A stretch of 64,000 nucleotides of DNA from Palsa-883 sp963847615 (GCA_963847615.1 CAWKAN010000014.1:186001-250000), one strand, 5' to 3'. Positions 27,974-36,744 are shown, numbered from the stretch's first letter. Notes: a model not told the origin generated them from the letters alone. Numbers and translations are program-made.

Positions 27974-29095
27974 ATGTCCGCAGCTGATCCTCTCGTCCTC
28001 GAAATGGCGCACCGGTTCGCCCAGGAGCGCCTGGCCCCCGGCGCCGCGGCGCGGGAGAAGGCCGGTGCCATCGAGCCCGACATCATCGCCGAACTGGGTG
28101 AGCTTGGCTTCCTGGGGGCCACCACCTCGGCCGCCTGGGACGGGTCCGAGCTGGATCCCGTCACCTACGCCCTGGCGCTGGAGGAGATCGCCGCCGGCGA
28201 CGGCTCGGTCTCCACGCTGGTTTCGGTGCATAACTCGCCGACCTGCATCGTGCTGGAAGCCTTTGGCAGCGACGCGCAGCGGGCGCGCTGGCTGCGGCCG
28301 CTGGCGCGCGGCGAGCATGTCGGGTCGTTCGCGCTGACCGAGCCGCAGGCCGGGTCGGATGCGTCGAACCTGCGCACCCGGGCGGTGAAGCGGGGCGATC
28401 GTTACGTCATCAACGGGTCCAAGCAGTTCATTTCGTCGGCGAGCATCCCCGGCAGCACCGTGCTGTTCGCGGTGACCGATCCGGCCGCCGGCAAGCGCGG
28501 GCTGTCGTGCTTCGTGGTGGACAAAGCCGCGCCGGGCTACCGGGTCGCGCGCAAGGAGGAAAAACTCGGGCAGAAGGCGTCGGAGACCTGCGCGCTGGCG
28601 TTCGAGGACATGGAGGTTGCCGAGGACCAGCGCATCGGCGCCGAGGGCGAGGGCTATCGCATCGCCCTCGCCACGCTGGAATCGGGGCGCATCGGCATCG
28701 CCGCGCAGAGCGTCGGCATGGCGCGCGCGGCGCTGGACTACGCGATCGCCTATGCGCGCGATCGCCATGCGTTCGGCGCGCGCATCATCGACCACCAGGC
28801 GGTCGGCTTCCGCCTGGTGGAGGCGAAGACGCGGCTGACGGCGGCGCGCCAGCTTGTGGTGCATGCGGCGACGCTGAAGGCGGCGGGACAACCGGCGCTG
28901 GAGGCGGCCTGCATGGCGAAGCTGTTCGCCTCCGAGGCGGCGGAGGTGATTTGCAGCGCGGCGATCCAGACGCTTGGCGGGTATGGCTATCTGGCGGACT
29001 ACCCGGTGGAGCGGATCTATCGCGATGTGCGGGTGTGCCAGATCTACGAGGGCACCTCGGACGTGCAGAAGATCATCCTGCAGCGGATGCTGTGA
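27974..29095 (+). CDS. Acyl-CoA dehydrogenase
   Basis: A 373-residue FAD acyl-CoA dehydrogenase that makes trans-2-enoyl-CoA and passes electrons to ETF. Seen: the N-terminal helical domain, signature 1 as FALTEPQAGSDASNLRTRA (near residues 117-135), and signature 2 plus the catalytic glutamate in RDVRVCQIYEGTSDVQKIIL (Glu near residue 361). The QTLGGYGYLADYPVERIYRD segment contacts FAD. Closest types act on short or branched acyl-CoAs, which fits the neighbouring indolepyruvate enzyme that yields aryl-acetyl-CoA. No Shine-Dalgarno is clear, because the cassette repeat lies just upstream. Confidence 0.9.
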   Translation: MSAADPLVLEMAHRFAQERLAPGAAAREKAGAIEPDIIAELGELGFLGATTSAAWDGSELDPVTYALALEEIAAGDGSVSTLVSVHNSPTCIVLEAFGSDAQRARWLRPLARGEHVGSFALTEPQAGSDASNLRTRAVKRGDRYVINGSKQFISSASIPGSTVLFAVTDPAAGKRGLSCFVVDKAAPGYRVARKEEKLGQKASETCALAFEDMEVAEDQRIGAEGEGYRIALATLESGRIGIAAQSVGMARAALDYAIAYARDRHAFGARIIDHQAVGFRLVEAKTRLTAARQLVVHAATLKAAGQPALEAACMAKLFASEAAEVICSAAIQTLGGYGYLADYPVERIYRDVRVCQIYEGTSDVQKIILQRML

Positions 29096-29238
29096 TGGGT
29101 TGTAGGCTGTAACGGCGTGGCGCCGCGACGGGCGGCAGAGGGTGGCGGCCCGGCGATCGGTCGGACCCCGCGTCGCGACCGCGGCGGGTTTGGTGGCATA
29201 GTGCGGGCCTTGCCACCACCGAACAGCAAGTCGATCGC

Positions 29239-29394
29239 ATGGACATCCATATCCGCCTGGTCATGCTGCAACCCTTGCTCCCCTTGGTCGCGGGGGTGGC
29301 GATCCTGCTGCGGCCGCGGCTGCTGCATTACATCGTCGCGGCCTATCTCATCATCATCGGCGTGCTCGGGCTGTGGCCGCACCTGCTGCGCTAG
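29239..29394 (+). CDS. DUF3096 small membrane protein
   Basis: A 51-residue protein, MDIHIRLVMLQPLLPLVAGV followed by AILLRPRLLHYIVAAYLIII and GVLGLWPHLLR. The layout of two short hydrophobic spans around a RPRLL(N/H)YIVAxYLI core is that of DUF3096 inner-membrane proteins, whose role is unknown. The final CTGCGCTAG lies at the edge of a palindromic element whose CTAG supplies the stop codon. Confidence 0.7.
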   Translation: MDIHIRLVMLQPLLPLVAGVAILLRPRLLHYIVAAYLIIIGVLGLWPHLLR

Positions 29395-29579
29395 CCCGCA
29401 TGTCTCACACTGTTGCGGGACGATGGCGATGGTCATTGTCTTGCCCCAAGGGACCAACGGAGGGTTTCGCGCCGCCGCCAAGACCGGGTGTCTTCGCAAG
29501 GCGCGAAAACCCCCATGGTCCCTTGGGGCGCGGCAAGGACCAAGCCAGCGCCCGCGACAGTGTGAGACATGCGGGTTAG
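29391..29579. repeat. CTAG-ended palindromic element, copy 1 (189 bp)
   Basis: The ends are CTAGCCCGCATGTCTC and GAGACATGCGGGTTAG. The inner parts contain CCCCAAGGGACC and its inverse GGTCCCTTGGGGC around GGTTTCGCGCC/GGCGCGAAAACC. Other copies are at 45980-46342 and 56145-56322. It is non-coding, lies downstream of DUF3096 and upstream of ccmC, and could fold into one long hairpin. Confidence 0.85.
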
Positions 29580-29713
29580 CCCGATCCGGCTGTGGTGACA
29601 TCGCCCGGCTGGCGGAACTGACCGGCGAGCCACGCCGGGTTCGGCGCGCGCCCGGCGGCGGCCCCGGGCCGCGCGTGCCGGCGCGGCGCCCGGTTGCCGC
29701 TTGCCTGGCCGAT

Positions 29714-29727
29714 TGACCTGGCGCAAT
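29714..29727. promoter_or_regulatory. FNR/FixK-like half-conserved box upstream of ccmC
   Basis: TTGACCTGGCGCAA lies 78 bases before the ccmC start. The left half fits the FNR/FixK consensus (TTGAY-N4-RTCAA). The right half, CGCAA, is a weaker match. Control of cytochrome c maturation by such regulators is common, so the site is plausible but unproven. Confidence 0.4.
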
Positions 29728-29804
29728 GCGTCCCGTCATGCGGCGCGGGCACAACCCGCTGCGCAATATCGGTCGCCTTCAAATCGGGGTTCGGGTGGGA
29801 TAGA

Positions 29805-30602
29805 ATGAATTTTGTGGACGCCTCTTCCGCCGCCGCCCCGCCGCGGAGCGCGCCGAAACCCGGCCGCTCGCTGCACCGCTTCGCCAACCCCGGGCGCTTC
29901 CTGCGCCTGTCGGGAACGCTGCTGCCGTGGCTGGCGGTGCCCGGCCTGCTGCTGACCGTCATCGGCCTGGTCTGGGGCCTGTTGTTCGCCCCGGCCGACT
30001 GGCAACAGGGCGACGCGGTGCGGATCATGTACATCCATGTGCCTGCCGCATGGCTGGCCTCCGCCGGCTATGTCGGGCTGGCCACCTGCTCGGTGCTGTC
30101 GCTGGTCTGGCGCCATCCGCTGGCCGACCTGGCGGCGGTGGAGATCGGGCCGGTCGGCGCCGGCTTCACCGCACTGTGCCTGGCCACCGGCAGCCTGTGG
30201 GGCAAGCCGATGTGGGGCGCCTGGTGGGTGTGGGACGCGCGGCTGACCTCGGTGCTGGTGCTGTTCTTCCTCTATCTTGGCCACATCGCCCTGGTGCGCG
30301 CGTTCGACGATCCGGAGCGCGGCTACCGCGCCGGCGCGATCCTGGCGCTGGTCGGCGCGGTCAACCTGCCGATCATCAAGTTCAGCGTGCAGTGGTGGAA
30401 CACGCTGCACCAGCCGGACAGCATCACGCTGACCGGCGCGCCGACCATGTATCTGGGCATGCTGTGGCCGCTGTTCGTCTGCGCGCTGGGCTACACGCTG
30501 CTGTTCGCGGTGATCGTGCTGGCGCGCACCCGCGCGGCGGTGATGGAGCGGCGCATCCGCGGCCTGCTGATGGCGCAGGCCAGCCGGGAGGCGCTGCCAT
30601 GA
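29805..30602 (+). CDS. ccmC: Heme exporter/handling protein CcmC
   Basis: A 265-residue inner-membrane protein with six transmembrane segments. It forms the heme-presenting core of cytochrome c maturation system I. Seen: the WWD-type motif WGAWWVWDARLTSVLVLFF, the periplasmic histidines of YIHVPAAW and WWNTLHQPDS that ligate heme, and the helix GPVGAGFTALCLATGSLWG. The Pro/Arg-rich 40-residue N-terminal leader is longer than usual. The ATG at 29805 is used; its stop overlaps the ccmD start (ATGA). ccmA and ccmB are not adjacent, so the system is split in this genome. Confidence 0.93.
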   Translation: MNFVDASSAAAPPRSAPKPGRSLHRFANPGRFLRLSGTLLPWLAVPGLLLTVIGLVWGLLFAPADWQQGDAVRIMYIHVPAAWLASAGYVGLATCSVLSLVWRHPLADLAAVEIGPVGAGFTALCLATGSLWGKPMWGAWWVWDARLTSVLVLFFLYLGHIALVRAFDDPERGYRAGAILALVGAVNLPIIKFSVQWWNTLHQPDSITLTGAPTMYLGMLWPLFVCALGYTLLFAVIVLARTRAAVMERRIRGLLMAQASREALP

Positions 30603-30898
30603 CGCACCTGGTCCTGGCGCATTTCCCGATGACCCATTGGCCGTTCATCGCCGCGTCCTACCTGATGGGGGTGCTGGTGCCGCTGGTGTTCGGCCTGGCC
30701 GCGTTCAGCCGGATGGGCAGCGCGCGCCGCCGGCTGGCCGCGATCGACCCCCGGGTCAACCGCCCGGGGGCAGGCCCGCGGGTCAACCGCCCCACCGGGT
30801 CAAGCCCGGTGGCAGGCTCTGGTGGCGCAGGCCCCCGGGTCAATCGCCCGGGGGCGGGCCCGCGCCGTGCCGGCGGCGCCCGCGGAGGCGCCGCGTGA
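30599..30898 (+). CDS. ccmD: CcmD with an unusual repeat-derived C-terminal tail
   Basis: A 99-residue protein whose first 50 residues are CcmD: a periplasmic start, one transmembrane helix (WPFIAASYLMGVLVPLVFGL), and the basic end SARRRLAAID. CcmD keeps heme-loaded CcmE bound to CcmC. Most CcmD proteins are 50-65 residues; here about 45 extra residues follow as PRVNRPGAGPRVNRP-type repeats. The DNA there is a cluster of CCCCCGGGTCAACCGCCCGG hairpins of the kind normally found between genes. The stop overlaps the ccmE start (GTGA). Confidence 0.8.
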   Translation: MTHLVLAHFPMTHWPFIAASYLMGVLVPLVFGLAAFSRMGSARRRLAAIDPRVNRPGAGPRVNRPTGSSPVAGSGGAGPRVNRPGAGPRRAGGARGGAA

Positions 30899-31398
30899 CC
30901 CGCAAGCGCCGCCGCCTGATCGTGCTGCTGGCCTGCGGCATCGGCCTGGGCACCGCCACCACGCTGGTGCTGAGCGCGTTCCGCGACAACCTGGTGTTCT
31001 TCCTGTCGCCGGCGCAGCTGGCGAAGGACCCGCCGCCGCCCGGCCGCGACTTCCGCCTGGGCGGGCTGGTCGAGCAGGGCAGCGTGCACCGGACCACGGT
31101 GGACGGGCATCCGGCCGCCGCGTTCACCGTGACCGACGGCGGCGCCACGGTGAAGGTGACCTATGTCGGCATCCTGCCCGACCTGTTCCGCGAGGGCCAG
31201 GGCGTGGTGGCGTTCGGCGCGCTGCTGCCCGACGGCACGTTCCGCGCCTCCGAGGTGCTGGCCAAGCACGACGAGACCTATATGCCGAAGGATGTGGAGC
31301 AGGCCTTGAAGAAATCCGGCCACTGGAATCCAGACGCCGGTCCGCCGCCGCCCGCTGCCACCTGGAATACGCTGGCACCGAAACAATCAGGCGGTTGA
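30895..31398 (+). CDS. ccmE: Cytochrome c maturation heme chaperone CcmE
   Basis: A 167-residue periplasmic heme chaperone anchored by one N-terminal transmembrane segment (RRRLIVLLACGIGLGTATTL). The OB-fold body contains RDFRLGGLVEQGSVHR, TVKVTYVGILPDLFREGQGV and the heme-binding motif AKHDETYMPKDV, where the histidine binds heme covalently and the HxxxY spacing is intact. The start is GTG 30895, overlapping the ccmD stop. It is transcribed with ccmC and ccmD. Confidence 0.94.
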   Translation: MTRKRRRLIVLLACGIGLGTATTLVLSAFRDNLVFFLSPAQLAKDPPPPGRDFRLGGLVEQGSVHRTTVDGHPAAAFTVTDGGATVKVTYVGILPDLFREGQGVVAFGALLPDGTFRASEVLAKHDETYMPKDVEQALKKSGHWNPDAGPPPPAATWNTLAPKQSGG

Positions 31399-31467
31399 AC
31401 CGGCGCCCCTGGTGACCGTTTGGTCATGCGGCGGTAAGCTCGCCGTCACCAGGGGAGAAACACCGCC

Positions 31468-32514
31468 ATGTCCAGGATCACCCGGCGCCATTTCATCGCT
31501 GCCTCCACCGTCGCGCTCGGCGCCCGAGGCGCGGCGGCGGACGAGTTGCCGCCGAACGAACGCGCGCTGTACGACGCGGCCAAGCGCGAAGGCGAGGTCA
31601 CCTGGTACTCGGCGCAGATCCAGGCCGAACCCGGGGAGGCGGCGGGACGCGCCTTCACCGCGCGCTATCCGGGCATCAAGGTCAACGTCGTCCGCTCCAC
31701 CTCCCAGGTGGCCTACCAGCGGCTGTCGCAGGACCTGCAGGCCGGCGCGGCGCAGTGCGACGTGTTCAGCTCCACCGATTACGGCCACTACCTGTACCTG
31801 AAGCAGACCGGCAAGCTGATGCCGTTCCGCCCGAACAACGCCGATGGGCTGCTGCCGGCGCTGCGCGACCAGGACAAGGACAATTGCTGGCAGATCTGCT
31901 CGCTCGGGCTGTACCTGCTGGCCTACAACACCAGGAAGGTCGCCGCCGCCGACGCGCCGAAAAGCTGGCAGGACGTGCTGGAACCGAAATGGAAAGACCA
32001 GCTCGCCATCGGCCACCCCGGCTACAGCGGCGCGATCGGCATCATGGCCCTGATCATGCGCCGTATGTACGGCTGGGACTACTTCAAGACACTGGAGAAG
32101 AACAAGCCGCAGATCGGCCGCTCGTCCGATGACCCGGTGACGCTGATGAACGCCGGGGAGCGCAATGTCGGCATCGGCGTGTCGATCAGCCAGCCGCTGC
32201 TGTCGATCTCCCGCGGCAATCCGCTCGCCATCGTCTATCCGGCCGAGGGCACCGTCGCGGTGTCCGGGCCCAGCGCGATCATCAAGAACGCGCCGCACCC
32301 GAACGCGGCCAAGCTGTTCATGGAGTTCGCCACCGGCCCCGAGTTCGCCGCGGTGATGCGCAAATACTTCATCATGCCGGTGCGCCCGGAGGTGCCGCCG
32401 CCGCCGGGCGCGCTGGCGCTGGACAAGGTGAAGCTGCTCACCGCCACGCCGCAGGAGATCGAGCAGGGCGTGCCGGAGGTGAAGGAGCTGTGGCGCGACA
32501 CGTTTGGGGTCTGA
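31468..32514 (+). CDS. ABC transporter substrate-binding protein, iron(III)/2-aminoethylphosphonate-like family
   Basis: A 348-residue periplasmic binding protein. The N-terminus has a twin-arginine signal (ITRRHFIAASTVALGARGAA). The mature part contains ALYDAAKREGEVTWYSAQ, the hinge region CDVFSSTDYGHYLYL, and APHPNAAKLFMEFATGPEF, all typical of Fbp/PotD-like type 2 binding proteins. The ligand is uncertain: ferric iron, a metal chelate or a phosphonate are possible. The two-module permease begins 21 bases downstream and is its likely partner. Confidence 0.85.
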   Translation: MSRITRRHFIAASTVALGARGAAADELPPNERALYDAAKREGEVTWYSAQIQAEPGEAAGRAFTARYPGIKVNVVRSTSQVAYQRLSQDLQAGAAQCDVFSSTDYGHYLYLKQTGKLMPFRPNNADGLLPALRDQDKDNCWQICSLGLYLLAYNTRKVAAADAPKSWQDVLEPKWKDQLAIGHPGYSGAIGIMALIMRRMYGWDYFKTLEKNKPQIGRSSDDPVTLMNAGERNVGIGVSISQPLLSISRGNPLAIVYPAEGTVAVSGPSAIIKNAPHPNAAKLFMEFATGPEFAAVMRKYFIMPVRPEVPPPPGALALDKVKLLTATPQEIEQGVPEVKELWRDTFGV

Positions 32515-32535
32515 GCCGGCGGGCACGGCGAACAG

Positions 32536-34218
32536 ATGCGCCGCCGGTTCGACCTGACCCTGCTGGTCTGGCTGCTGCTGGCCGGCGTGCTGGTGGTGCT
32601 GGTGGCGTTGCCGATCGGGAAGCTGCTGCTGGTCAGCTTCCAGGCCCGCGGCGGCGGCGGCTTCACCCTGGCCAATTACCTCGCCGCCTATGGCCGCGCG
32701 CGCTATGTCGAGGCGCTGACCAACTCGCTGGAACTGGCCGGCGCCGTCGCGGGCTATTCGCTGCTGCTCGCCCTGCCGCTGGCCTGGGCGGTGTCGCGCA
32801 CCGACATGCCGGGCAAGTGGCTGGTCTGGCTCACCGTGCTCGGCGCGTTCATTCTGCCGCCGTATCTTGCCGCGGTCGGCTGGATCCTGCTGGCCGGACC
32901 GAATGCCGGGTTCCTCAACGTCCTCTGGCGCTGGCTGACCGGGCTGCGCAGCCCGCTGGTGAATGTCTACACCTTCAACGGCCTGGCGCTGGTGATCGCG
33001 TTGCAGTCGTTCCCGTTGGTGTTCATCTTCGTCAAGGCGGCGCTCGATCTGATTTCTTCCGAAATGGAGGACGCGGCGAACATCCTGGGGGCCGGCACCT
33101 GGACGGCGATGCGCAAGGTGACGCTGCCGCTGGCCTGGCCGTCGATCGTCGGCAGCGCGATCCTGGTGTTCCTGGAGGCGGTGGCGCTGTTCGGCCCGCC
33201 GGCGATCATCGGCATCCCCGCGCGCATCAATGTCGCGGCGACGCAGCTCTGGCAGTTCTTTGAATTCCCGGTGCGCGTGGAGGTGGCGGCGGCGTTCTCC
33301 ATGCCGCTGCTGCTGATCACGCTGGCGCTGATCACCTTGCAGCGGCGCATGCAGGGCCGCCGCGGCTACGTTTCGCAAACCGGCAAGGGCGGCGCACGGC
33401 GCCCGATCGAACTCGGCGCCTGGCGGTGGGTGCTGTTCGGCTACTGCGCCCTGGTCGGCGTGATCGCGGTGGCCATGCCGATGGTGGTGCTGCTGGAGGC
33501 GTCCTTCGCCAAGGCCTGGGGCAACGGCCTGAGCCTCGGCAACTTCACTCTCGCCAACTACGTGTTCCTGATCTTCCAGCACGAATCCGCGATGAATTCG
33601 ATCTGGCACACCCTGTGGTATTCGGCCGCCGCGGCGAGCCTCGCGGTGCTGATCGCGCTGCTGGTGGCCTATGGCGCGCATCGCCGCCTGGTGGGGTTCG
33701 CCGGCGCGCTGGGCTACCTGGCGATGGCGCCGTTCGTCATCCCGGGCATCATCATGGCGATCGGCTTCTACGCGGTGTTCGCCGCGCCGCCGTTGTCGCT
33801 GTACGGCACGGCGACGATCCTGATCCTGGCCTTCACCGCGCGGTTTCTGCCGATCGCCTACACCAGCGCCAACGCGGCGATGGGATCGTTGCACCCGGAG
33901 ATGGAGGAGGCCGCGCGCATCCTGGGCTGCGGGCGGCTGACGACGATCCGGCGCATCACCGCGCCGCTGCTGGGGCGGTCGCTGCTCGGCGGCTGGCTGA
34001 TTGTGTTTATCGTTGCGACACGGGAATTGTCGGCGGCGATCTTCCTGGTGGGGCCGAACACGCGGACGATGGCGGTGCTGCTGTACGACCTGAGCGAGGC
34101 CGGCAACTTCGAGGTGCTGGCCGCGCTGGGCGGCATCCTGCTGGTGATCACCTTCGTGCTGGTCGGCATCGGCATGCGCCTTGCCGGGCGTGATTTCATG
34201 CTGCGCACCGGCACCTGA
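32536..34218 (+). CDS. Two-module ABC transporter permease (FbpB-like)
   Basis: A 560-residue inner-membrane permease with two fused BPD_transp_1 modules of about six helices each. Coupling (EAA) loops are seen as EDAANILGAGTWTAMRKVTL in the first half (near residue 180) and EEAARILGCGRLTTIRRITA in the second (near residue 455). Such fused permeases pair with Fbp-type binding proteins. The ATPase that should energise it is not next to this gene, so a shared or distant ATPase must be used. A long-hairpin palindrome follows the stop within a few bases. Confidence 0.9.
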   Translation: MRRRFDLTLLVWLLLAGVLVVLVALPIGKLLLVSFQARGGGGFTLANYLAAYGRARYVEALTNSLELAGAVAGYSLLLALPLAWAVSRTDMPGKWLVWLTVLGAFILPPYLAAVGWILLAGPNAGFLNVLWRWLTGLRSPLVNVYTFNGLALVIALQSFPLVFIFVKAALDLISSEMEDAANILGAGTWTAMRKVTLPLAWPSIVGSAILVFLEAVALFGPPAIIGIPARINVAATQLWQFFEFPVRVEVAAAFSMPLLLITLALITLQRRMQGRRGYVSQTGKGGARRPIELGAWRWVLFGYCALVGVIAVAMPMVVLLEASFAKAWGNGLSLGNFTLANYVFLIFQHESAMNSIWHTLWYSAAAASLAVLIALLVAYGAHRRLVGFAGALGYLAMAPFVIPGIIMAIGFYAVFAAPPLSLYGTATILILAFTARFLPIAYTSANAAMGSLHPEMEEAARILGCGRLTTIRRITAPLLGRSLLGGWLIVFIVATRELSAAIFLVGPNTRTMAVLLYDLSEAGNFEVLAALGGILLVITFVLVGIGMRLAGRDFMLRTGT

Positions 34219-34223
34219 AGGAA

Positions 34224-34505
34224 GGTCGGGGCTCCGCCCCGAACCCCGCCAGGGGGCTTTGCCCCCTGGACCCCCACCAGAGGCGGAGCCTCTGGACTCC
34301 ATCCATGGGAGTGGGCGATGGGGAGGGGGCGTGTGGGCGAGGCGAAGGTGCCGTCCGGCGCGCCGGACGGCACCTTCGCCTCGCCCACACGCCCCCTCCC
34401 CATCGCCCACTCCCAGTGGGGGGTTCCAAGGGCTCGCCCTTGGCGGGGTTCCAAGGGGCAGCGCCCCTTGGCGGGGTCCGGGGCGGAGCCCCGGCTTTCT
34501 TGTTT
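34224..34505. repeat. Long-hairpin palindrome, copy 2 (about 280 bp)
   Basis: The family arms are GGTCGGGGCTCCGCCCC and GGGGCGGAGCCCCGGC, with GGGGGCTTTGCCCCC and AAGGGGCAGCGCCCCTT inside. The centre is GCGAGGCGAAGGTGCCGTCC and inverse, about 80 bp. The centre resembles those of copies 3 and 4 but not copy 1. It sits right after the permease stop and probably serves as a terminator. Confidence 0.88.
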
Positions 34506-34628
34506 CGTGCACCGCAGCTTCAATTGACTCCCATTATCGGCTAACCTACCTGCCGTAGCAGCGGGGCGCGGGCGCAGGGGTCCGACCGCTCCGCCGTTTG
34601 CGTTTCATTCCAGCCGAAAGGGCAAGCC

Positions 34629-35048
34629 ATGGCATCGCTCAAGGGTAGCAAGACCGAGGACAATCTGAAGGCCGCCTTCTCCGGCGAGTCGCAGGCCAAC
34701 CGTCGCTATCTGTATTTCGCCCAGAAGGCCGACGTGGAGGGCTACAACGACGTCGCCGCGGTGTTCCGCTCCACCGCCGAGGGCGAGACCGGGCACGCGC
34801 ACGGCCATCTGGAATATCTTGAGGCGGTGGGCGATCCGGCCACCGGCCTGCCGATCGGCAAGACCGGCGACAACCTGAAGGCCGCGGTCGCCGGCGAGAC
34901 GCACGAGTACACCGACATGTACCCGGGCATGGCCCGCACCGCGCGCGAGGAAGGCTTCGACGAGATCGCCGACTGGTTCGAGACGCTGGCCAAGGCCGAG
35001 CGCTCGCACGCCGGGCGGTTCCAGAAGGCCTACAACGAGCTGGGCTGA
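34629..35048 (+). CDS. Rubrerythrin (ferritin-like diiron, no rubredoxin domain)
   Basis: A 139-residue erythrin-type diiron protein that reduces hydrogen peroxide. The diiron-ligand helices are seen as NLKAAFSGESQANRRYLYFA, STAEGETGHAHGHLEYL, AVAGETHEYTDMYPGMARTA, and KAERSHAGRFQKAYNEL, giving the E...ExxH...E...ExxH ligand set. The rubredoxin tail of classical rubrerythrin is missing, so electrons must come from another donor, perhaps the Fe-S protein encoded next. The ATG at 34629 follows AAAGGG. Confidence 0.92.
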   Translation: MASLKGSKTEDNLKAAFSGESQANRRYLYFAQKADVEGYNDVAAVFRSTAEGETGHAHGHLEYLEAVGDPATGLPIGKTGDNLKAAVAGETHEYTDMYPGMARTAREEGFDEIADWFETLAKAERSHAGRFQKAYNELG

Positions 35049-35154
35049 TCGCGCGGCGTGAGGTCCCGCCGCTCCCGCGGTGCGGGAGGGGTGGGACGCG
35101 CGCGCTACTGTTTCGATGACGATATGACGATTTGCTGACAAGGATTGCGGGCGG

Positions 35155-36525
35155 ATGAGGGAAGGCAGCCTGGAGGCGCCGACGCGCCATCCGATCGCCT
35201 GGCAGGACCCGGATTTCTACGACGCGGCGAAGCTGGACGCCGAACTGCGCCGGGTGTTCGACGTCTGTCACACCTGCCGGCGCTGCTTCAACCTGTGCGA
35301 TTCGTTTCCCCGCCTGTTCGACCTGATCGACGAGTCGAAGACCGGCGAGCTGGATGCGGTGGCCAGCGCCGATCTGAAGCCGGTGGTGGACGCCTGCACG
35401 CTCTGCGACATGTGCTTCATGACGAAGTGCCCATACGTGCCGCCGCATGAATTCGACCTCGACTTTCCGCATCTGATGCTGCGCTACCGCGCGGTGGAGG
35501 CGAAGGCGGGGAAGCTGCCGCTCGCCGATCGCCAGCTGGCGGCGACGGATCGCAACGGCAGGCTGGCCGGGACGCTGGCGCCGATCGCGAATTGGGCCGG
35601 CCGGCGCGGCAATGCGCTGACCCGGCCGATCCTGCAGCGGCACGCCGGCCTGCATTACGACGCGGAGCTGCCGAAGTTCCATGCGCACAGCTTGGTCGGA
35701 CAGGCGAAGGCGGCGCCGGAGGTCAACGCCGCGGCGCCGGCGTTCGGGCGCAAGGCGGTGCTGTACGCGACCTGCTTCGTGAACTACAACGATCCCGGCG
35801 TCGGGCTGGCGGCGCGCGCGGTGCTGGCGAAGAACGGCGTGGCGACCGAGGTGGTGCATCCGCACTGCTGCGGCATGCCGCTGCTGGAGCAGGGCCGCAT
35901 CGGCGAAGTCGCCGAGTCTGCCAAGGTGGTTGCCGCGGCGCTGCAGCCGTGGATCGACCAGGGCTACGACATCATCGCGCTGGTGCCGTCCTGCGCGCTG
36001 ATGCTGAAATTCGAATGGCCGCTGATCCTGCCCGATGACGCGTTGGTGAAGGCGCTGTCCGCCGCCACCTTCGATGTCAGCGAATACATCGTCGATATTG
36101 CGCGCAAGGAGGGCATGGCGCCCGGGATGCAGTCGGTGCCGGGCGGCGTGACGGTGCACATGGCCTGCCACGCGCGGGCGCAGAACATGGGCCAGAAGGC
36201 CGCCGAGATGCTGCGCCTGATCCCCGAGGCGGATGTGCAGGTGATCGAGCGTTGCTCCGGCCATGGCGGGTCGTGGGGGTTCAAGGCGGAGCATTTCGAG
36301 ACCGCGCTGAAGGTCGGGCGTCCGGTTGCGCGCCAGGCGAAGGAGGGCGGCAAGGCGTTCGTCACCTCGGAGTGCCCATTGGCCGGGGTGCACATCGCCC
36401 AGGGGATCGAGAAGCTGGGCGGGGAAACAGCGGGCGGCGAAAAGCCTGGCACGGAAGCGGGGAAACCCCATCTGATCGGGCATCCGGTGCAGCTTCTGGC
36501 GCGTGCCTATGGGCTGACCGGCTGA
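35155..36525 (+). CDS. Fe-S protein of the GlpC/heterodisulfide reductase D family
   Basis: A 456-residue protein with two [4Fe-4S] clusters (CHTCRRCFNLCDSFP near residue 38 and CTLCDMCFMTKCPYVPP near residue 82) and two CCG domains: HPHCCGMPLLEQGR preceded by YATCFVNYNDPG, and ERCSGHGGSWGFK preceded by VHMACHARAQ. This is the architecture of GlpC/HdrD-like electron carriers. In alphaproteobacteria this protein regularly lies between rubrerythrin and DUF3501, and I infer that it carries electrons to rubrerythrin. Confidence 0.88.
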   Translation: MREGSLEAPTRHPIAWQDPDFYDAAKLDAELRRVFDVCHTCRRCFNLCDSFPRLFDLIDESKTGELDAVASADLKPVVDACTLCDMCFMTKCPYVPPHEFDLDFPHLMLRYRAVEAKAGKLPLADRQLAATDRNGRLAGTLAPIANWAGRRGNALTRPILQRHAGLHYDAELPKFHAHSLVGQAKAAPEVNAAAPAFGRKAVLYATCFVNYNDPGVGLAARAVLAKNGVATEVVHPHCCGMPLLEQGRIGEVAESAKVVAAALQPWIDQGYDIIALVPSCALMLKFEWPLILPDDALVKALSAATFDVSEYIVDIARKEGMAPGMQSVPGGVTVHMACHARAQNMGQKAAEMLRLIPEADVQVIERCSGHGGSWGFKAEHFETALKVGRPVARQAKEGGKAFVTSECPLAGVHIAQGIEKLGGETAGGEKPGTEAGKPHLIGHPVQLLARAYGLTG

Positions 36526-36633
36526 GGGTTTGTGGCAGGCGGTTTGCTGGTGGGTATTTTGCCGATAGGCGGGTTGCTGGTGGGCGCTTTGTCAGGGGCG
36601 TCTCAAGTGAGCGCGCGGGTGTCGCGCGGTGGC

Positions 36634-36744
36634 GTCGCGCGGTCGCGCGCTAACTTGTGGTCGCGCGGTCGCGCGCTAATTTGTGGTCGCGCGGGCGTGC
36701 GCTAATTCCTGGCCGCGCGGTCGCGCTAACTTCTGGCCGCGTGG
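36634..36744. repeat. Tandem repeat of a 26-bp unit, four and a half copies
   Basis: Units GTCGCGCGGTCGCGCGCTAA + YTTGTG start at 36634, 36660, 36686 and 36712 (the last is 24 bases), with a partial fifth. The region upstream to 36540 has looser GGCGGGTTGCTGGTGGG repeats. All are in the gap before the DUF3501 gene. The spacing of TCGCGCG words could offer multiple binding sites, or this may be replication slippage. Confidence 0.8.

Noticed and set aside
31387..34512. Open frame of over 1000 codons on the minus strand opposite the binding-protein and permease genes
   Set aside because: Composition is His/Arg/Gln-rich as expected of an antisense frame of GC-rich coding DNA, and no conserved motif is seen. 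The plus-strand genes are clear.
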